NCBI RefSeq assembly: GCF_000002985.6
Contig: NC_003280.10
Span: 7,932,501 to 7,996,500 of the forward strand
DNA from: Caenorhabditis elegans
Taxonomy: Eukaryota > Nematoda > Chromadorea > Rhabditida > Rhabditidae
Direction of reading: 5' to 3'
DNA length: 64,000 bases
Shown here: one piece after another, positions 38,301 to 53,300 of the stretch
Numbering within the stretch: the stretch's first letter is position 1
Layout: every line of letters starts with the position of its first letter
Made by a program: the position numbers and the translations under genes
Notes under the pieces: generated by a model
Databases searched by the model: none
Seen by the model: only the letters and a program-made list of their open reading frames with translations
Told to the model about the DNA's origin: nothing

Positions 38301-41300
38301 CAAGAAACATAATTTTTTATCTGATAAAATTATTGAGAGATAATTTTAACTGCCTTTTAAATGTGGAGTGTTATCAATGAAGAATCGATTTTGAAAATTT
38401 TTAAAAAATATGCTTGAAAAACCAGAAAAAAAATCATAATTAAACTGTTCCGGATTCCAGAAGATTCCCTAGTTTTCTATATTTTTTGAAGAATTTTCCA
38501 TTCCTGTGTTGTTGAAATAGAAAATGGATTTTTTTTTAATCCGGAAAATCTAGACAGCAGAATGAAAACTTAGACAATTACACCCAAAATACCGTACGTC
38601 CAGTTTTACGGGCATAGTACCGTATCTTTTAATTTGTTGAAACTGATATTTTGAAACTTATTTTAAAAGTGAATAGCCCAAAGTGAATACTGATTTTTTT
38701 CTGAACCCGTGGTTCTCCTTTCTTATTCTTCTAGAACCCTATAATTATGAATTGAAAGTTTCCTGCAGAATGCAATTTTCTAAATGTTTAAAAGAATGCT
38801 TTCCCGTTTCTTTCAATGCTCCATTATTACTCTATTCACACCTTTTCTAGGTTCGATAAAACTAAAAACTTTCTTGTCTTTGTTTCTTTTTTTGTTTCTC
38901 AGTCAAACAACTCTTATAACCCATGAAACTTGTCATCCAACCGTCTCATACATTTATGATGAATTTATTGAAATATTAATGAATATCACTGTTTCTGTTT
39001 TCCAGTTTTCACAGATATTTTTCTTTTTCTCAATATTTTTTTTTGCTTTCTTTTTGCTATTTTTGAAAATAGATCAGATTTTAGAACTTCCTTCTTTTTG
39101 CTTCTATTATGTGTTACTCAAGAAATTGAATTTCCTATAATATTCATCTATATCGATGCTTTTCGACAAGTTCCAACATTCCCCTGAGATTTTTGGCCGT
39201 GCATCTCATTTATTTTCACTTACTCACCAGTCCATCTCCACCCATCTTTCATTCGCCCCCGGCCGGTCGAAAAATGTTTCAAACTTGAGATTTGTGCGTT
39301 GAAAATGAGCTTTTGGTCCCAAAGAGCAGAGCTTGTGCTTTGCTCGTTAACTGAAAATGTTTCCGGTTATTTTGTAGCAAAACAATATTTTGAATCGTGT
39401 GTGCTGCTTTCTCGAGCTGACCATTTCAACTTTGAATGTTGTCGGAAGGGTCATTTAAAGTTGTCTTTCCCGTGAAACAATGAAACGTGTGACTGGTTTA
39501 AGAACAAATCAAAAAGCATATTTTATGCTAGTTTCCAATATTATTTTCTTATCTTTATTCTGCACTGGCTATCATTTTCTACTTGCTTTTGAATTAAGAC
39601 CATAGGTCTAATTCTGTAAATTGTTAAAAGTTTTTTATGTCCTTTCGGCTGATTTTCCCATGACTTTGAGAATTGTCAATATGTTTTACTACATCGTTTG
39701 CAAAAATTTTATCTGTTGTTCTTGTCATCCGGTTACCGAATTCCCACAGGAACTTACCGCCAAAAGCAGGAAAACACGGCGTTTTTTCATTGCTCGTCCA
39801 CGCCGTTCTTGTAATTTATTGGCACTCCTCTCTGCTACGTCACACTCGTTGTCTTATAGATGACGCCTGGAAATGTCTGGAAAAGAAAAAAGAATTAAAC
39901 GTTTTTGATTGGGAAAGCACTAGAACATATAGGGAATAAAGTAGAAGGAGTCAAAGGAAAGAATCTTTGGACGGGATTAGTGTTCGGACCCATTTCTCTT
40001 TTTTCTCTTGTTTTCCTTTTACTTCCCTTCACCACTGCACCAACTTGTTTTGTTTATGGAAATTTGAAAAATTCCCTTCCTTTTGTTCTTTTCTCTAGTT
40101 TATTTATGTTTTCTCCAACTTTTGAGAGTACAAATATTTCATCGAGATGATAATAAATTCCCAAAAAGGATTTCTGGTGTATACACTGTAATTGTCTTTT
40201 AGAACTTTTTTTCTTATTGTTGCAAATGATACAGTTTCTTCTAGATCTGTTATGGGGTACATTCCCCTGGTCCTCCTGATTGTTATATGTACCAGATCAC
40301 TCATAACGGGAAAATGAATTCTGTGATCGAAAATCGATAGTACCGCTCATATTATTCAAATTCAACTGTGGGGCTCCAGATTCAGAAAAACTAGACGCCA
40401 GCTTCAAAAATCGTAAAGGATGCACATTTATACTGATACTCTGAAGTGTCGATCGAAAAACAATAGTTTAAGATTTGAACTGCCCATCCTAAATACTGTA
40501 ACAATTTACGATCATTTGAATATATTAGATTTAAATGAATTTTTTATATTCTCCAAATTTCCACATTTTCTTCTTATTCTATTTCCAAAAAAACAACACA
40601 TCGAATTATGCATAAAGAATCCTAAATCGTCTCTTCTCCTTCAATGTGATCATCTTTTATTTCTTCATTTCAGACTTTTTCACTCTGAATTTAAAATAAC
40701 TTCTTGTTTTTTAGGACTTTGTCCTTGTTCGTTTATTTTTTTAATACTTTAATACTTTCTGGTGCATAATTTCGATGCCAAAACTGACTTTTTCTGCATT
40801 TCTTCCATTCTTTGCTTCTGAATTGTATTTCCTGCTCCGTAAGTATTCCGTAGTTAATTTTCAATCAAGAGAGTCGTGTTTTCTTCTATTTTTTGTGCTT
40901 CTACTCATTCTTCTTGACTTCGTTGTTCTCGTTCTATTTTTCAGTTTCCTGGCTAATTTCTGTCCAGACTGAAAATAGTCGCAAACTTGTATTTTGTTTA
41001 TTCTGATAGCTGCCGTAAAAACTTGACCTAGTTTCTAGGAAAACGAACATTTCATGAGCCATTTAACTAATTGACTCACAAGGAGTGATGTCGTCGATTT
41101 GTAAGGGACCTCCTGCCGATTTTGGAGCCAATTGTAAAAGCGAACATTCACCATTTTGATTTATTTTATTTTTTATTGAGATAAGAAAAAATTAATTATT
41201 TAAAAACCGCCCAACCAAATATTCTTTGTTCATTCCAAACCGTACTGACATGACTAGAATTATTTAATTTGTCTATAATAAGGGCTTTCAGTCACTCAAA

Positions 41301-44300
41301 TTAATCCTAATTCTAGAAGTTTTAAATCAATCTGCAAATTATTATTCGAATATTAGGGTATTAGAAGAAATAATATATTTATTTTGCAAACCGTTTTTAT
41401 CGTTGCTAGGCCTGATTTATTTGGTTAATCAATAAATATGGGAATTTGGAAAACATTTATTTCGTACTTAAAACTTCTTTTTTTGACAAAAATCCTCGAT
41501 CACTGAGCATCACCTTCGTCATAGTTTTTTCTTTCATTGATTTTGTTTATTGTTTTAAATGTTTTCATATATCCCATTTCTTTTTTCTTTATGTTTTTTT
41601 AACGTCCAGATGTAGAAATCCATCCGTTTCCTATAAAACTTTTTTCTCCGAAAAGTTTGAAAATCTGGCGCAGGTGTGAATATATTGAGTTTACCAGAGT
41701 CAATACGTTTAAATCTTTCATCGACACGCAAATCCTTTTCGCTGGAAAAAAACTTGAAAATCTTGCTTGCTTCTTTTAGCTCCGCCTATTTTACTTACCT
41801 CAAGATTCTGAAGAGTTTTCTTTCCGTGGAAAATTGCTGATCGTTTCAAACCAGTCGGAGGTTCTTTTGTCTTCTACATGAATTCCAATTTTTCTTGTTT
41901 CATTTGTCGAAGAAAAGTGTGTCGGCGAACAACACACCAAATGAAAAATGCGAAGAATAAGACGTCACACACATGAAGAATAAGAAGGGTCCCAAAAAAG
42001 AAGAAGAGAAAGTAGAAATTTGAGGAGTCTCAGGACGCCAATTATTTCTCGCACAGGTGCACTCTACATCTCCGGAAGTTGTTGTATCGCACGGGTATCT
42101 TTTTCTCTTTGCTCTCTTCCTTTTCTTTGATTTTGAAACATTCTAAACAAGAACTAGAAGATGCGGTTTTCGGACACAACTTTTCTCTATTCTTGGAAGA
42201 AAACTATTCTCGGGAGCAAGTTTCTTTTTTTCTTCCGGCGAGAAGGAAGTGATGATAATGGACCCTAGGGCAGTGTAGACTAACAATTTTGTTTCATGAT
42301 CACTTTTTGTTCTTTTCCAATATAAACGTTTCATAGATCCTTCAACCAAGATATTCTAGTATTGCAGTTATTTTGTAAACCTTTTGAAATCTCTGAAAAT
42401 ATAGTGCATCTGATATTTGTCTGGAAAATCATGAATATTTTACGGCTCAGTTACTACTCACTTACTTTCTGATGACATTTAGTAGCACAGAGTTTATTCT
42501 TAAATTTTTTATCCGTGTTTCGTCAACTTTTTGTTTGAGAAGATATGCACAAAAGTCAAAGCTTCTCCCATCAGGTGGAATAACGTCAGTAATTGTCTAA
42601 ATACACTTATCCCAATTGACCACAGGTTTTGGTGAATTGCCAAACTTTCAAAAAATTTTGATTTCTTAGGAAATTTAGTGAAATATCTAATTTTTAAACT
42701 GAAATGTTTGAATAAAACAATTTGGAACATATTACGAATATAAAAATTGTAGGAAAAACCTTTTTTTTTGTTGGCTTCCAAAATTATAAGTAGCGAAAAC
42801 TGACTAATTATCGCTTTTTGGCTGCAAAGGAAATAATTTCAGTTGTTTTTTTGTATATTGAACCTTTATGCATTCAGTTCAAAAATTGCATTTAACTGTC
42901 AGAAATTGATAGTTTTCCTATTGATTTCTTTATTTTTTTTTATCCATAAAATTTTAGTTGTTGTTCTTTTATAACAAATCCGTCAATTGAATCCAACGAA
43001 GAATTGAGTATACTAAAATTTTGGAACTCGAATTTTTTACCAACATGTTCTATCTCATATTTTTTGAAATTTTCCGCTTGATCACATTCATTTCCTACAG
43101 TGCCATATCCGGTTATTCTCTCCAAATTTTGACAAATTTCCGTTTAAATTCTAAGTCATCTGGAAAATAGTCTAAATTTACTCAACTCTCCAATGACGTC
43201 GCCTTCCCTTCTAGAGTTTTTCTCCTTCTTCATCAATCTATTCGGAATCGGAAACTAGCTTCGTTGGGACATTGAGTAATACTTTCCTCTCTTTTCCCGT
43301 ATATAACTTGTACTGATTGACCTAATCATTTAAATTTTACTGTTTTCAGAATTTTCCCCCATATGTGAAAAGTAGAACAAAGAATAGTTTGTCCAGTAGG
43401 GCATAAAAAACTCATCAAGAACATCATATTTTGGTAGTAATTTTTATTTTGTTTCCAGTACTTAACCAGGATCAACCGCTTTCTAATTAATTTTTGGGCA
43501 ATGTCCTCATCTGCTGTTTCATTACCTCCCAATTCAAATTTTGTGCATCCTTCGCCTTTCTCATCAAAATTCCTTGAGTATAACTATTTGTGACATGTTT
43601 TGTTAGTGAGCCTTCCTTTTTTCCTCCATAATCTACTTGTACATATAGAAGAAGAAGGGTCACATGATATATTTCCATTCGTATGTACTTTTTTATTTCA
43701 TTTATCCTCGCCTCCACTGATGTGGGTTCCTTGACGTATATCATCCCATGGGGTAGTTCTTTCAAAATATCATATCTCAACAGTTACGTTGTGTTTAGAT
43801 TTTAGATTTTGTATTTTTCAGAACAAAAAAAAATGTTATATATCAGCTCCTTGTTTAATTAACATTTGAAACCCAGACTCTGATCTTACACATAAATCTT
43901 TATTTTATGATAGCCCTATGTTTTAGTGATTTTATTTAACTTAATTTTTCTTACGTTCTTATGATTTTGTTATCGCATCCCTTTCTTGTCATCCATTTTA
44001 TTTTCTACAAATTGCAAGATAAATGTTCAAAATGTCATTTAATCATCTACCGATTATCTTCATGTTTCCGTTCATCTTGCTTTTTCAAAACATCTCATTT
44101 TTGTGAATTTTAGCAACCACATTTCCAACAAATCCGTGGTGCTCAAAACAATGCTCCGCGGTTAAGAAATGTGGGGTGACACAGAGAAACCGGACCCATT
44201 GCTATTGGGAACCCACATTGGAGACGGCCGTCACCACCCACATCATCCTCATCACCATGCTCATCATGCACATTTTGGACTTGCTGGGAAACCATTTTAC

Positions 44301-47300
44301 CACGTGGATCGGTTCACGGTGACGGCTACATCATCTTCAACCACAACTACAACAACAAATTCATTGTCTTCAAATCATCATCTTCCACTTCATCTTCATC
44401 ATCATCATCATCATAATGGTATGACTACTGGTACATCATCAATGGGACAAATTGATGGGACAGGATCAACTGGATCTAGAGCAAAAAATCAACAACCAAT
44501 TGTAATGTGGAAAGGAGAAACAAGCAGGAAAAAACGATTCGGTTAGTCGTTTTCATCAGCTTTTAATCGATTTTTTTCCAGAAAAATCTAAAATCGCGCG
44601 CAAAAAAACCCATTTTACGGCTCACAATCATTGCATTTTCATAAAAATGAGTACAAATTGTTTAAAAATATGAAAAAAAACATGAGGCTTCCAAAGAGAC
44701 CATCAGCAAAATTCATCTGGTAAATGTTTAATGTTTATTCGTATTTCGAAAGCGGTTATTCTAATGGAAAAGCTTTTGCAATTAGAAAAATTTCGAGAAA
44801 AAAACTTTTGACATCGGAAGTGAACTTCATATGTAAGAACTCGTTTTAAGTGTATAACTTTCAAAAATTTGAAAACTATCTTTAAATTTATTCAAAATTT
44901 TGAGCTTTTGAAACAAATGCTCTTTCTCATTATTTTGAACAAAAATCATGTTAATAAGTTTTCGAACTTTAATATTTTTGTATTTTCAAATATATTAATT
45001 GATCCCTCGTTTCTATCTGACAAGTTTTTGTGGGTTTATATTCAGACACTTTATGCCAGACCAGACTTCCATCAGAATATTAAATTTATTTTTGTAAATG
45101 TGATTTCTATGTAGTTATAAAATTAGAAATCAATTCAAAAATAACACATGATAGTGTAAATTAGATTCCAGGTACTCTGTTCGTTATCATTCTCTATCAC
45201 ATGATATATTTAGATATGCACGATTCAAAGAAATTCTCAGAAATAAAATTTCAGTGAAGCATGATTTTCCCTTGCTTTTTTCTTACTATGATTTTAGTTA
45301 TTTGTGTCTTTACCCAATTTCAGATATCTGAAACATGTATGAGTGTGGATAATCAGAAAACGTGAAAATCGAAACATTACCCCTTTCCAATTTTCTTTTT
45401 GATTATTTTTTATTTTGCAAAAATCTCATTTTAGTCTTATATCCGACACCAATTTATAATCTTGGTTATCTCCAAAATCCACAAGTCGTGGAGTTTTCAG
45501 CCGATTAAATACTTAACAACTGCTCAAGTACGTGCACATAGATCAGGATTTAGCATACTTTTGAGTAATTTAAAATGTATTTTTGGAATATTTTTGAGAT
45601 GATTTTAGATGTCCAAGTAACCATTTGTTAGTGAACATTTTCCCCTAAAAAATCCGAAAACAAGCAAACAAAACGTGAAATCAACGGACGTCTTTTTCGT
45701 AGTGATCTTCCGCATGTCAAGACTCGTTTATCCGGTTATTAGTCAATTGCCTCCCCGTTTTTCTTTTTCTCATTTGGACGGAAATGTATGTTCTGCTCTA
45801 AAAATATATATTTATTCCATTCAATAAACTACTCTATCTTTCATCTTATGAACTATGCTTATTTCTTCTCACTTTAATTTTTCATACTCTAGTTTTGAGC
45901 AAAATTCTGAGAAAATGTTTTTTTTCTTTTGAATAACTTTTTGAATTGGCATGTTGATTGTAAAGGAGTGGGTGGTTTTTGTGTGTTTTAGAAAAAAAAA
46001 CACATCAATCGTGATATCTATTTATCTCGTTGTGGTTCTTTTAAATATCAAATCGTACGCACGAAAATTGCACTTCCTATGATTTTTTTTTCTACTTGGT
46101 ATTTGCTTTGATTTTATAATTTCCGTACGTACAAAATTCCTTGAATGTGAAATTCTCATTGACATTGGAATGACAGACAAATAAGTGTTCTTAAAACTCT
46201 TATTTTCCGAGTGCTCTTCCACTCAAAAATAGTAATTATGCTCCGAGTTGTAATGAGTTTTTAGAACAAGGTATTCCTAAAAAACCATAAGAACTAGTAT
46301 AAAATAGGCATTTTGGATTGAAGATCAGCGTTGGTTATCTTTAAAGAATTTTATGTATTTTGAGTCTACTTCGTGAATATATGGAAATTGATCATACTTT
46401 CACAGAAAAATCTTCTAATATGTGCCCAACAGTCAATATTTTGGGTTCAATACAAACAGAAAAATTGGAGTTTCCCTTGATGCCCCTCGTATTTCTGTTT
46501 CATATGACTTCATAATAACTTTGGTTCTGAGTCAGAGTTTATTCTTATCGACATATTCCATATTTTATGTAAATTTAAAAGTAGGAACATCAAAATACAA
46601 TGTACTTATACTCCTCTTCTTTTCCTTTTTTTCAAGATTTTCTACTTTTCTGAGTCATTTATTCCCTAGTTCAAAAGTCGATTTTCAAATAAGGCACCGT
46701 ATTGCACGTTTCACCATCTTTTTCTCATTTTCCCATTCAATTCGTAATCATCATAACAATTTAGTGATGCTCATTAGATGATGACAAATTGAGCCAATTC
46801 ACGAGCATTTTCAGCGATTCTGCGCAGACATTCTTAGTCAAATGAAGAAAAGACTACGGTAGTTGAATGTCCAGAAAGCAAAGTTCGCAATTTTTTTGCT
46901 GATGAGCAGCTCAGAGCTAACCCATGGTGCCTTCAAAGACGGAAATTTGGGAGTTTTTGTGAAATTTGATTTGATTCCGATGAAAGATTTCGAATCGCAA
47001 TTTCAACGTCTTGAGAAGTGTAATCCAATGAAATGCAATGAGTGACAAATATCTCAAATTTCCGTCGAAAAAGAGCTATGACCTTTTTTCTTTTGTTGGC
47101 CGGCTCTGGTTGGAGAGAGAAAGAGAATGCTCCGGGAGCACAACAATTATGCAAAAGGCATTGCTTTTTGCACATGTTGCTCTCACTTTTGTTTTTGCTC
47201 TTTTGCTTCATTATAAGCTCTTTGGGGTTTTAGAGGTTTCCTTGTACAATGTAGTTTGATAGAAATGAGTTGCAATTAACTGAAAAGCGAGAATTATTTT

Positions 47301-50300
47301 TGTGTAATTTTTGTTGATTGGTCTTCGGCTCCCCACCTCTATTTGTAAATATCTCTCAATTTCACTCAGTTTTTGTGGAAGATGATGAATAATAATAATG
47401 AGAATAACAAAATTAGAGCACGAGGTTTAATTAGCAAAACAAGAATAACTGATCTTGTTTTCAGGAGTCATTTTCCCAATAGAATTGTGGGATAATAACA
47501 GAATGAGAAAAGCATATAGTCTACGGTATAGAGATACTTGAGAGTGTTAAGCACCCGAGATCAGCTGAGTGAACGGTTTGTTCTACTTCCGTGCAGTTCT
47601 TTTGTTCGATTTTTGGTTATCCCTTCTTGTGCGTAGATAGACATTTTTGTTGTCTTGGTAAACGTCATTTATATGTAATGTCGGGAAGATAAAAGACCAA
47701 GAAACTGATGAAAAAAGTTCAAAAAGTATTGGATTTTCGATGTATAATAACGTTTTTTATAAAAATAAATGGATTCGATTACTTTTGATTTTGAGTGAAG
47801 TTTAAGTCCTTCCGAATTAAGTCTATCCCAAAATAAATAAAACACTTTTCGAAAGTTTAGTTCAATATCATATGCAGTTTTCTCGGCAAACAATACATCT
47901 TGCTTCTTTCTAAAATATCGATAAACCAGTCGTAACTGCGATCAATGTCGTTTTTAGATCGGGCACTGGGCACAGAAATCAACAATATTTATTTACACAA
48001 TGGAGAAAATCCAAAACAAAGAATCCAAGACCTTGATCTCAATGTTCCTCTGGTACTGATCATTGTGGCACAAATCACATTGAAATCAAAAAATCAGTTT
48101 TTAACCAGTTAAACCAATTAACAGCACAGATCAGTTACATAGATTGAGATCAAAAAGACAATGAAATACTTTGAACCTGTCAGTCGGGTCCCAAAATAAC
48201 TGTGTTCTTTTCTCCGATAGCTGCAGCAGCACCACCATTTCATACCATCACATCATTCTCATCCATTCTCACTTTCAAATATTTGTTTCCCTATATTCTT
48301 CCCACTTTTTTTCTCTCCTCATCATCCACCCGGATCGTGCTCATGATTTTGTTGATCTTGCTCAAGTTGTCAGCTACTCCCGTGAGCACTTGTTCGTGGG
48401 AAATGGATATCGGTCTAGGTTGTATTGTATGGTTTTTGATTCGTTTACTTGAGAGTTTCTGAGAATTTGTATTGTGGAGCCCTTTCTTTAGTTTTTTTGA
48501 TGACATCCTGTGCAGGATATCCAGGAACTTTTCACTGACAGCGTCAATCAAAAAGAATCGACGTCAGAAGAAATTCAGAGCTAAATTGGAGCAAACCGGA
48601 AAAGTCACATTGAAACAAAAAGGCTGTTTAAAACGTTTAAACTACCTTGCAGTGTTTCACTTCCTCATTATTTGCAAAACTGCAGGTTAGACCGTTGTTG
48701 GTAGATTGAGCACGCCATGACATCACCACTACAGTAATCCATTGATAGACTTCTTCGGACCTTTGACCCAATAACTCATCAATCACGTGCAACTTCTTTT
48801 GTCTGCAAAAACAAAAAGAAACCAATTTGTTTCATCTTTCTTCAGTGTCTATCTACCCATTCCAAATCCCTTGCGTTCCCATAAAAAAAACTAAAGAATG
48901 GATCATTCTCAAAAGAACCATAAATTTCATTCGAACTTTCCCTCCATCTTCTTCTTCTTCTTCTTTTCAGCCATTTTCTATCTTTTTGTGCTTGTGGACT
49001 TGGCCGTCCTTTCCGTTTCATTATGCAAAGAAAAAGTCCCTTTTTGTATAGTTTTTCGGAGTAAACAACGAGGATGAATGCAAATGAATGAAATGGAAAA
49101 TGAGGTCCCGAAAAGTTTTAAAGAGGAAGAAACAAGTTGGTTAGTTGGCCCAATTTCGTTTTTTCCTTCAAGAAGATTCTTCGAATCGTGTGTGGGTAGA
49201 AGAGCTTCATGCTTCTGTTCTGAATCATCAGCATATTGAAAAACGAAGAAAAAGAAGAAATGGCGGCAAGTAGGTTGGGAAGGAAAGGGCCTTTTTGCGT
49301 TTTGATTGGTTTTTCGATTCGATTGCCCCTTTCCGCTTTTTCTCCGAGAAGACTACTCGTGTCTTCTCCATCTGCACATCTTCTCCACTTTTCTAAATTT
49401 TTTCTCATTTTGCTGCGGAAAGTTCTTGTGGACAACAGGCACGGTCTCTGGTCGGTCTTAAGATGATGATGAGAGCTTTTGAGAAGATTATATGAATAGA
49501 GTGAAATAGTCTTACAAAATGGGAGGAGGGAAACATTTTTCCGTGCTTCTCATATGATCAGAACACGTCGATTTCGAAAAACAGAATGAGTTTGCAAGTT
49601 GTGGTTGAATAACTTTTCTCTTACTTTCTTTGTGAAGGTGTGATTTTTCTAACCGGAAGAACATTTTTAGCAATACTTCACTGGTTATATTTTATGTCCA
49701 AGTTTTGGCAACTCTCTATTGAATAACTCTAGATTTTGATTCATCATGCTTCAGGTCAATTCGAATCCTAGACCTTTCAGTGAAAGGTGTGAAAGTTGGG
49801 GTACAAGCTACTGAGAAAGCCTGAATTTTCAGATAAGGTATAATTTTATAGAATTCTTATTAGGACACTTCCTATTCTAAACAGGTGAAAAACAAAATTA
49901 TCACTCCTATCAGGTGATTATTTTCCATTTTGATTTCCCAATTGTAATGTTTAGTTATTTTTGGTATATACGTCTCCTTGAATTTCGTATCTAACTTTTT
50001 CATCAATAGAGCTGATGATAAAAAAACAACAGAAAGTACATTCTGAAACCCGATTCTATTTTTTTCTCAAATTCCCATTAGACATATGTTAGAATGTGTT
50101 CGGAATATCCACAAGAAAGATCATCTACATGTTTTTAGAAAATGAATTTTTCAATGTTTTCAATGTGTTTTTATTTTTCAAAACAAAAATTGAAAAACGA
50201 ACAGGCAACTGAAATGAGAAAACACAATGGATTTTTCCTCGAATTCAAACCGAGAAAGTAAAGAGTAAGAAGGGTTTTTTTAATCAGAACATGCATTTTG

Positions 50301-53300
50301 AAAACCTCAATTTGTCATCTAGAGCCCCCCAAAAAATCTATTATTTTTCCATATGAACTTTCTCTATTCCTTCTTCTTTACTGTTCCTTCCAATCTCCCC
50401 AACCCCGCCTACTTTCTAGAAAATAGTGAGCTCCCGCCTCTTCTTTTTGCTCAATTCCTTCTCGCTCTCTATCTAGAAATGTTCTTGGTGGCTCACATGA
50501 AGCTCTCAGTGCCCGCGCTTTCCGCTGACCAATTCCCCCCCCCCCATTATTGCATTCAATTCAATTGGAAACATTGCAACTTTTGACACTGACCAATTTC
50601 CGAAATTCTTGGTCTCTTAGTACGTCGAAACTTAACAGATTGTCTTGTGAAATTCAATAGAATAAAATACAACCAAGAATCAATGTGTATAGTTGGAAAA
50701 CTCGAGCTTTAGCTTAATTATTTTTCAAGTGTTCTTCTCCTTTTTTTGGTCCTATGTTGCTCACGACATCATTATTTTTCCATACAAACCACCGATGGTT
50801 TGAGGAATAAGGCAAAACGAAGAGGACGAGGTAGACGACCATAGCTCAAGTTTCTTTTATCCATTTTATTTTTACCTACATCATCCAATATAATTGTCTT
50901 GTAGAATTTCATCTAGATTCCACCCTTTTGCACTATATGGAGTTTCTTAGTTCGGATCATTCCATGAGCTGATCACCGATCACTGATTCATAGCTCATCC
51001 TTTCAAATGACTCTCCAGTGCATGTCAATGTTGAAAACAGAGCTTTTGGGTGTATTGTGCAGTGTCAAGTTACTGGCTTGTTACTCACTTGTCGCCCTTC
51101 ATATCTTTTTCCACTTTTCGACCACAAATCGTGTCAGTTTTCGACAACAGATTTATGATGGTCCATGTTCAAGAATCCCTTGAGAAAGGCTCTTATTAGA
51201 AAAAAGGATATAAAAATAGAAATGTTGGAAGAAAAATAGAGTAGCAGAAATAGTTCATTGTTTGCAGAAACAAAGATCAGAAGCACTTAATGAGTTGCTT
51301 TGTCGATTCTTTTTTCCCATCATATTTCAAATAATTATAGGCTTTGTTAAAGAGTCAATTATCAAACATTGAAACTTTTTTCGAAAGTAATAGTGCAGTG
51401 ACTCTTAATAAGTCATAAGGTCAACCTTTTATGATGTGATCTTACTTACTTAGGATACTTAGTTCAAAATTCATATAATAAAAATACAAACGTACTTCTA
51501 GTGAGCAGTTTTGCAGATACAAAAAACTATATAATTGTTCATTCTTTGCAATTCCCCTAATAATATTCATCAAAATTTTGATCTACTTTTCTTCATTTCC
51601 ACACGTTTCCTCTTCTGCACGTCGCCTCATTATTTGAAAGACTGGAAAGGAAAGATTTTAAACAAAAGGGTCCTTCTATTCTGTCTCCCTTTGGTTCGAG
51701 ATTCTTTAGTTAGAAATTCCGAAGAGTAGAAGCTTAGAAGCACGCGCCTTCCGACATCTTCTGTCTTTTTTTCAAGTTCAAAGAATGTTTATGGATGCAT
51801 CCGAGAGCCCAGACTAAACAAAATCATCTTTCCCGCTCGATTTTCTGAGTATCACCACCAAAAACCAGCAGCGCAAATATATTTTATGCACAAAACGTTC
51901 CGGGTCGATGGGTTGGATGACCAACCCAAAAACACCAATCAGGGAGATGGATTGGGAGACAAACTGAGTTTTGAAAATACGCGCACATTTTTTCCCTCGT
52001 CATTTTCCATTCCAATTTCCATTTTTGGAACTGCATTCACTTTGCAAAAAAAAAGATCCCATTGTCTTCAGAACTTTTCATAATTTATTCCAAATTCTGC
52101 AGGTTACTAGTACTAAATGACGTGACTCTCGTACAAAGTTTGATTATGCATATTGAAAACGGTTCGAGAGTTCAAGTTGAACCCACCTCCTCAATTTCTA
52201 AAACGAGGAACCACTTTAAAACACCCACTCTGCTCTTCCGGATCCATTTCTTCATCTTTCCAGAAGATGAAGTAACTGAGTAAAAAAACGAAAAATAAAT
52301 CCTGAAAACTGTTCCTTATTGAACAACGATTTTCGATGCCTATTTGAACTTTCAAACCAAACCTATTTAACAAGCTTAACGTCATTCATAATCGTTTGGT
52401 TCGAAAATCCAATGATTGTGGCACTCTATTCAATTTGTCTTTTATTAAAGAAAAATTTGATTTCTAAGAAAACCAAAGTGCTAGGTGCTAGACAATCAAT
52501 TTCATGCAAATATTGAATAGCCAAAAGTGTCCCGTCTTTCCATGTAGCCCCGCCCCCATTTTCTTTCAAAGGGCTATTGGCACCTTTCAAAGTCCGCTCA
52601 TCCATCGCTACTTCTTATCTTTTTCTCTTCTTTGTTTTTTCATTTTTGTCTGTCAATATAATTTGTTCGGCCGCACCAGTACCATTACTATTTGTTGCCA
52701 ATATTGCAGTACTACACAGACACTTATCTCTAGTGCTCATTCTCTCTCACTGTCTCACTTATAAGAAGAACACGCTTTTTGAGCACAGATTGACTGACAC
52801 ACAATGTTGTCGGGAAACACGACAATGATGAATGACTACATCATGTTCCGACTACTCGTCGATGATTCTGGAAGACATAAGCAGAAAAGAAACTCATTAC
52901 AACCTCCTGTATCCGCCGGTGCAGTTGGTGCTCCGGGGGTCGGACAGGGAGCTGGTGGACCACGTGGAAGCTTCATGATTCCAAGAAAATCTATCACAGT
53001 GGAAAATGGTACTGTAAATTTAGATGTGAAGCGAGTGTCTCGCTAGAATGCAATATCATTATAGCGCGCACAAAACAAAAAAAGCTAAAATGAAATAGTC
53101 TGTCAAATGTGTCTATTTTCTAACTTGTTCTATTTTCAGAGCCATTCTGTTCCCCAATGGTTCCACATGTACCAATTCGAGAACGACTTGCACGAAGAGG
53201 AACAAGCGGTAAGTGACGTGTCCTCACATGATGTTGACATAAATGTCCGAGGCACAAAATGAAACTTTTTGGGTGATGAGAGTGTAATATAACGGAATAA

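Noticed and set aside
51690..51705. tRNA B-box like GGTTCGAGATTC
   Set aside because: No matching A-box at the right distance and no cloverleaf can be folded around it.
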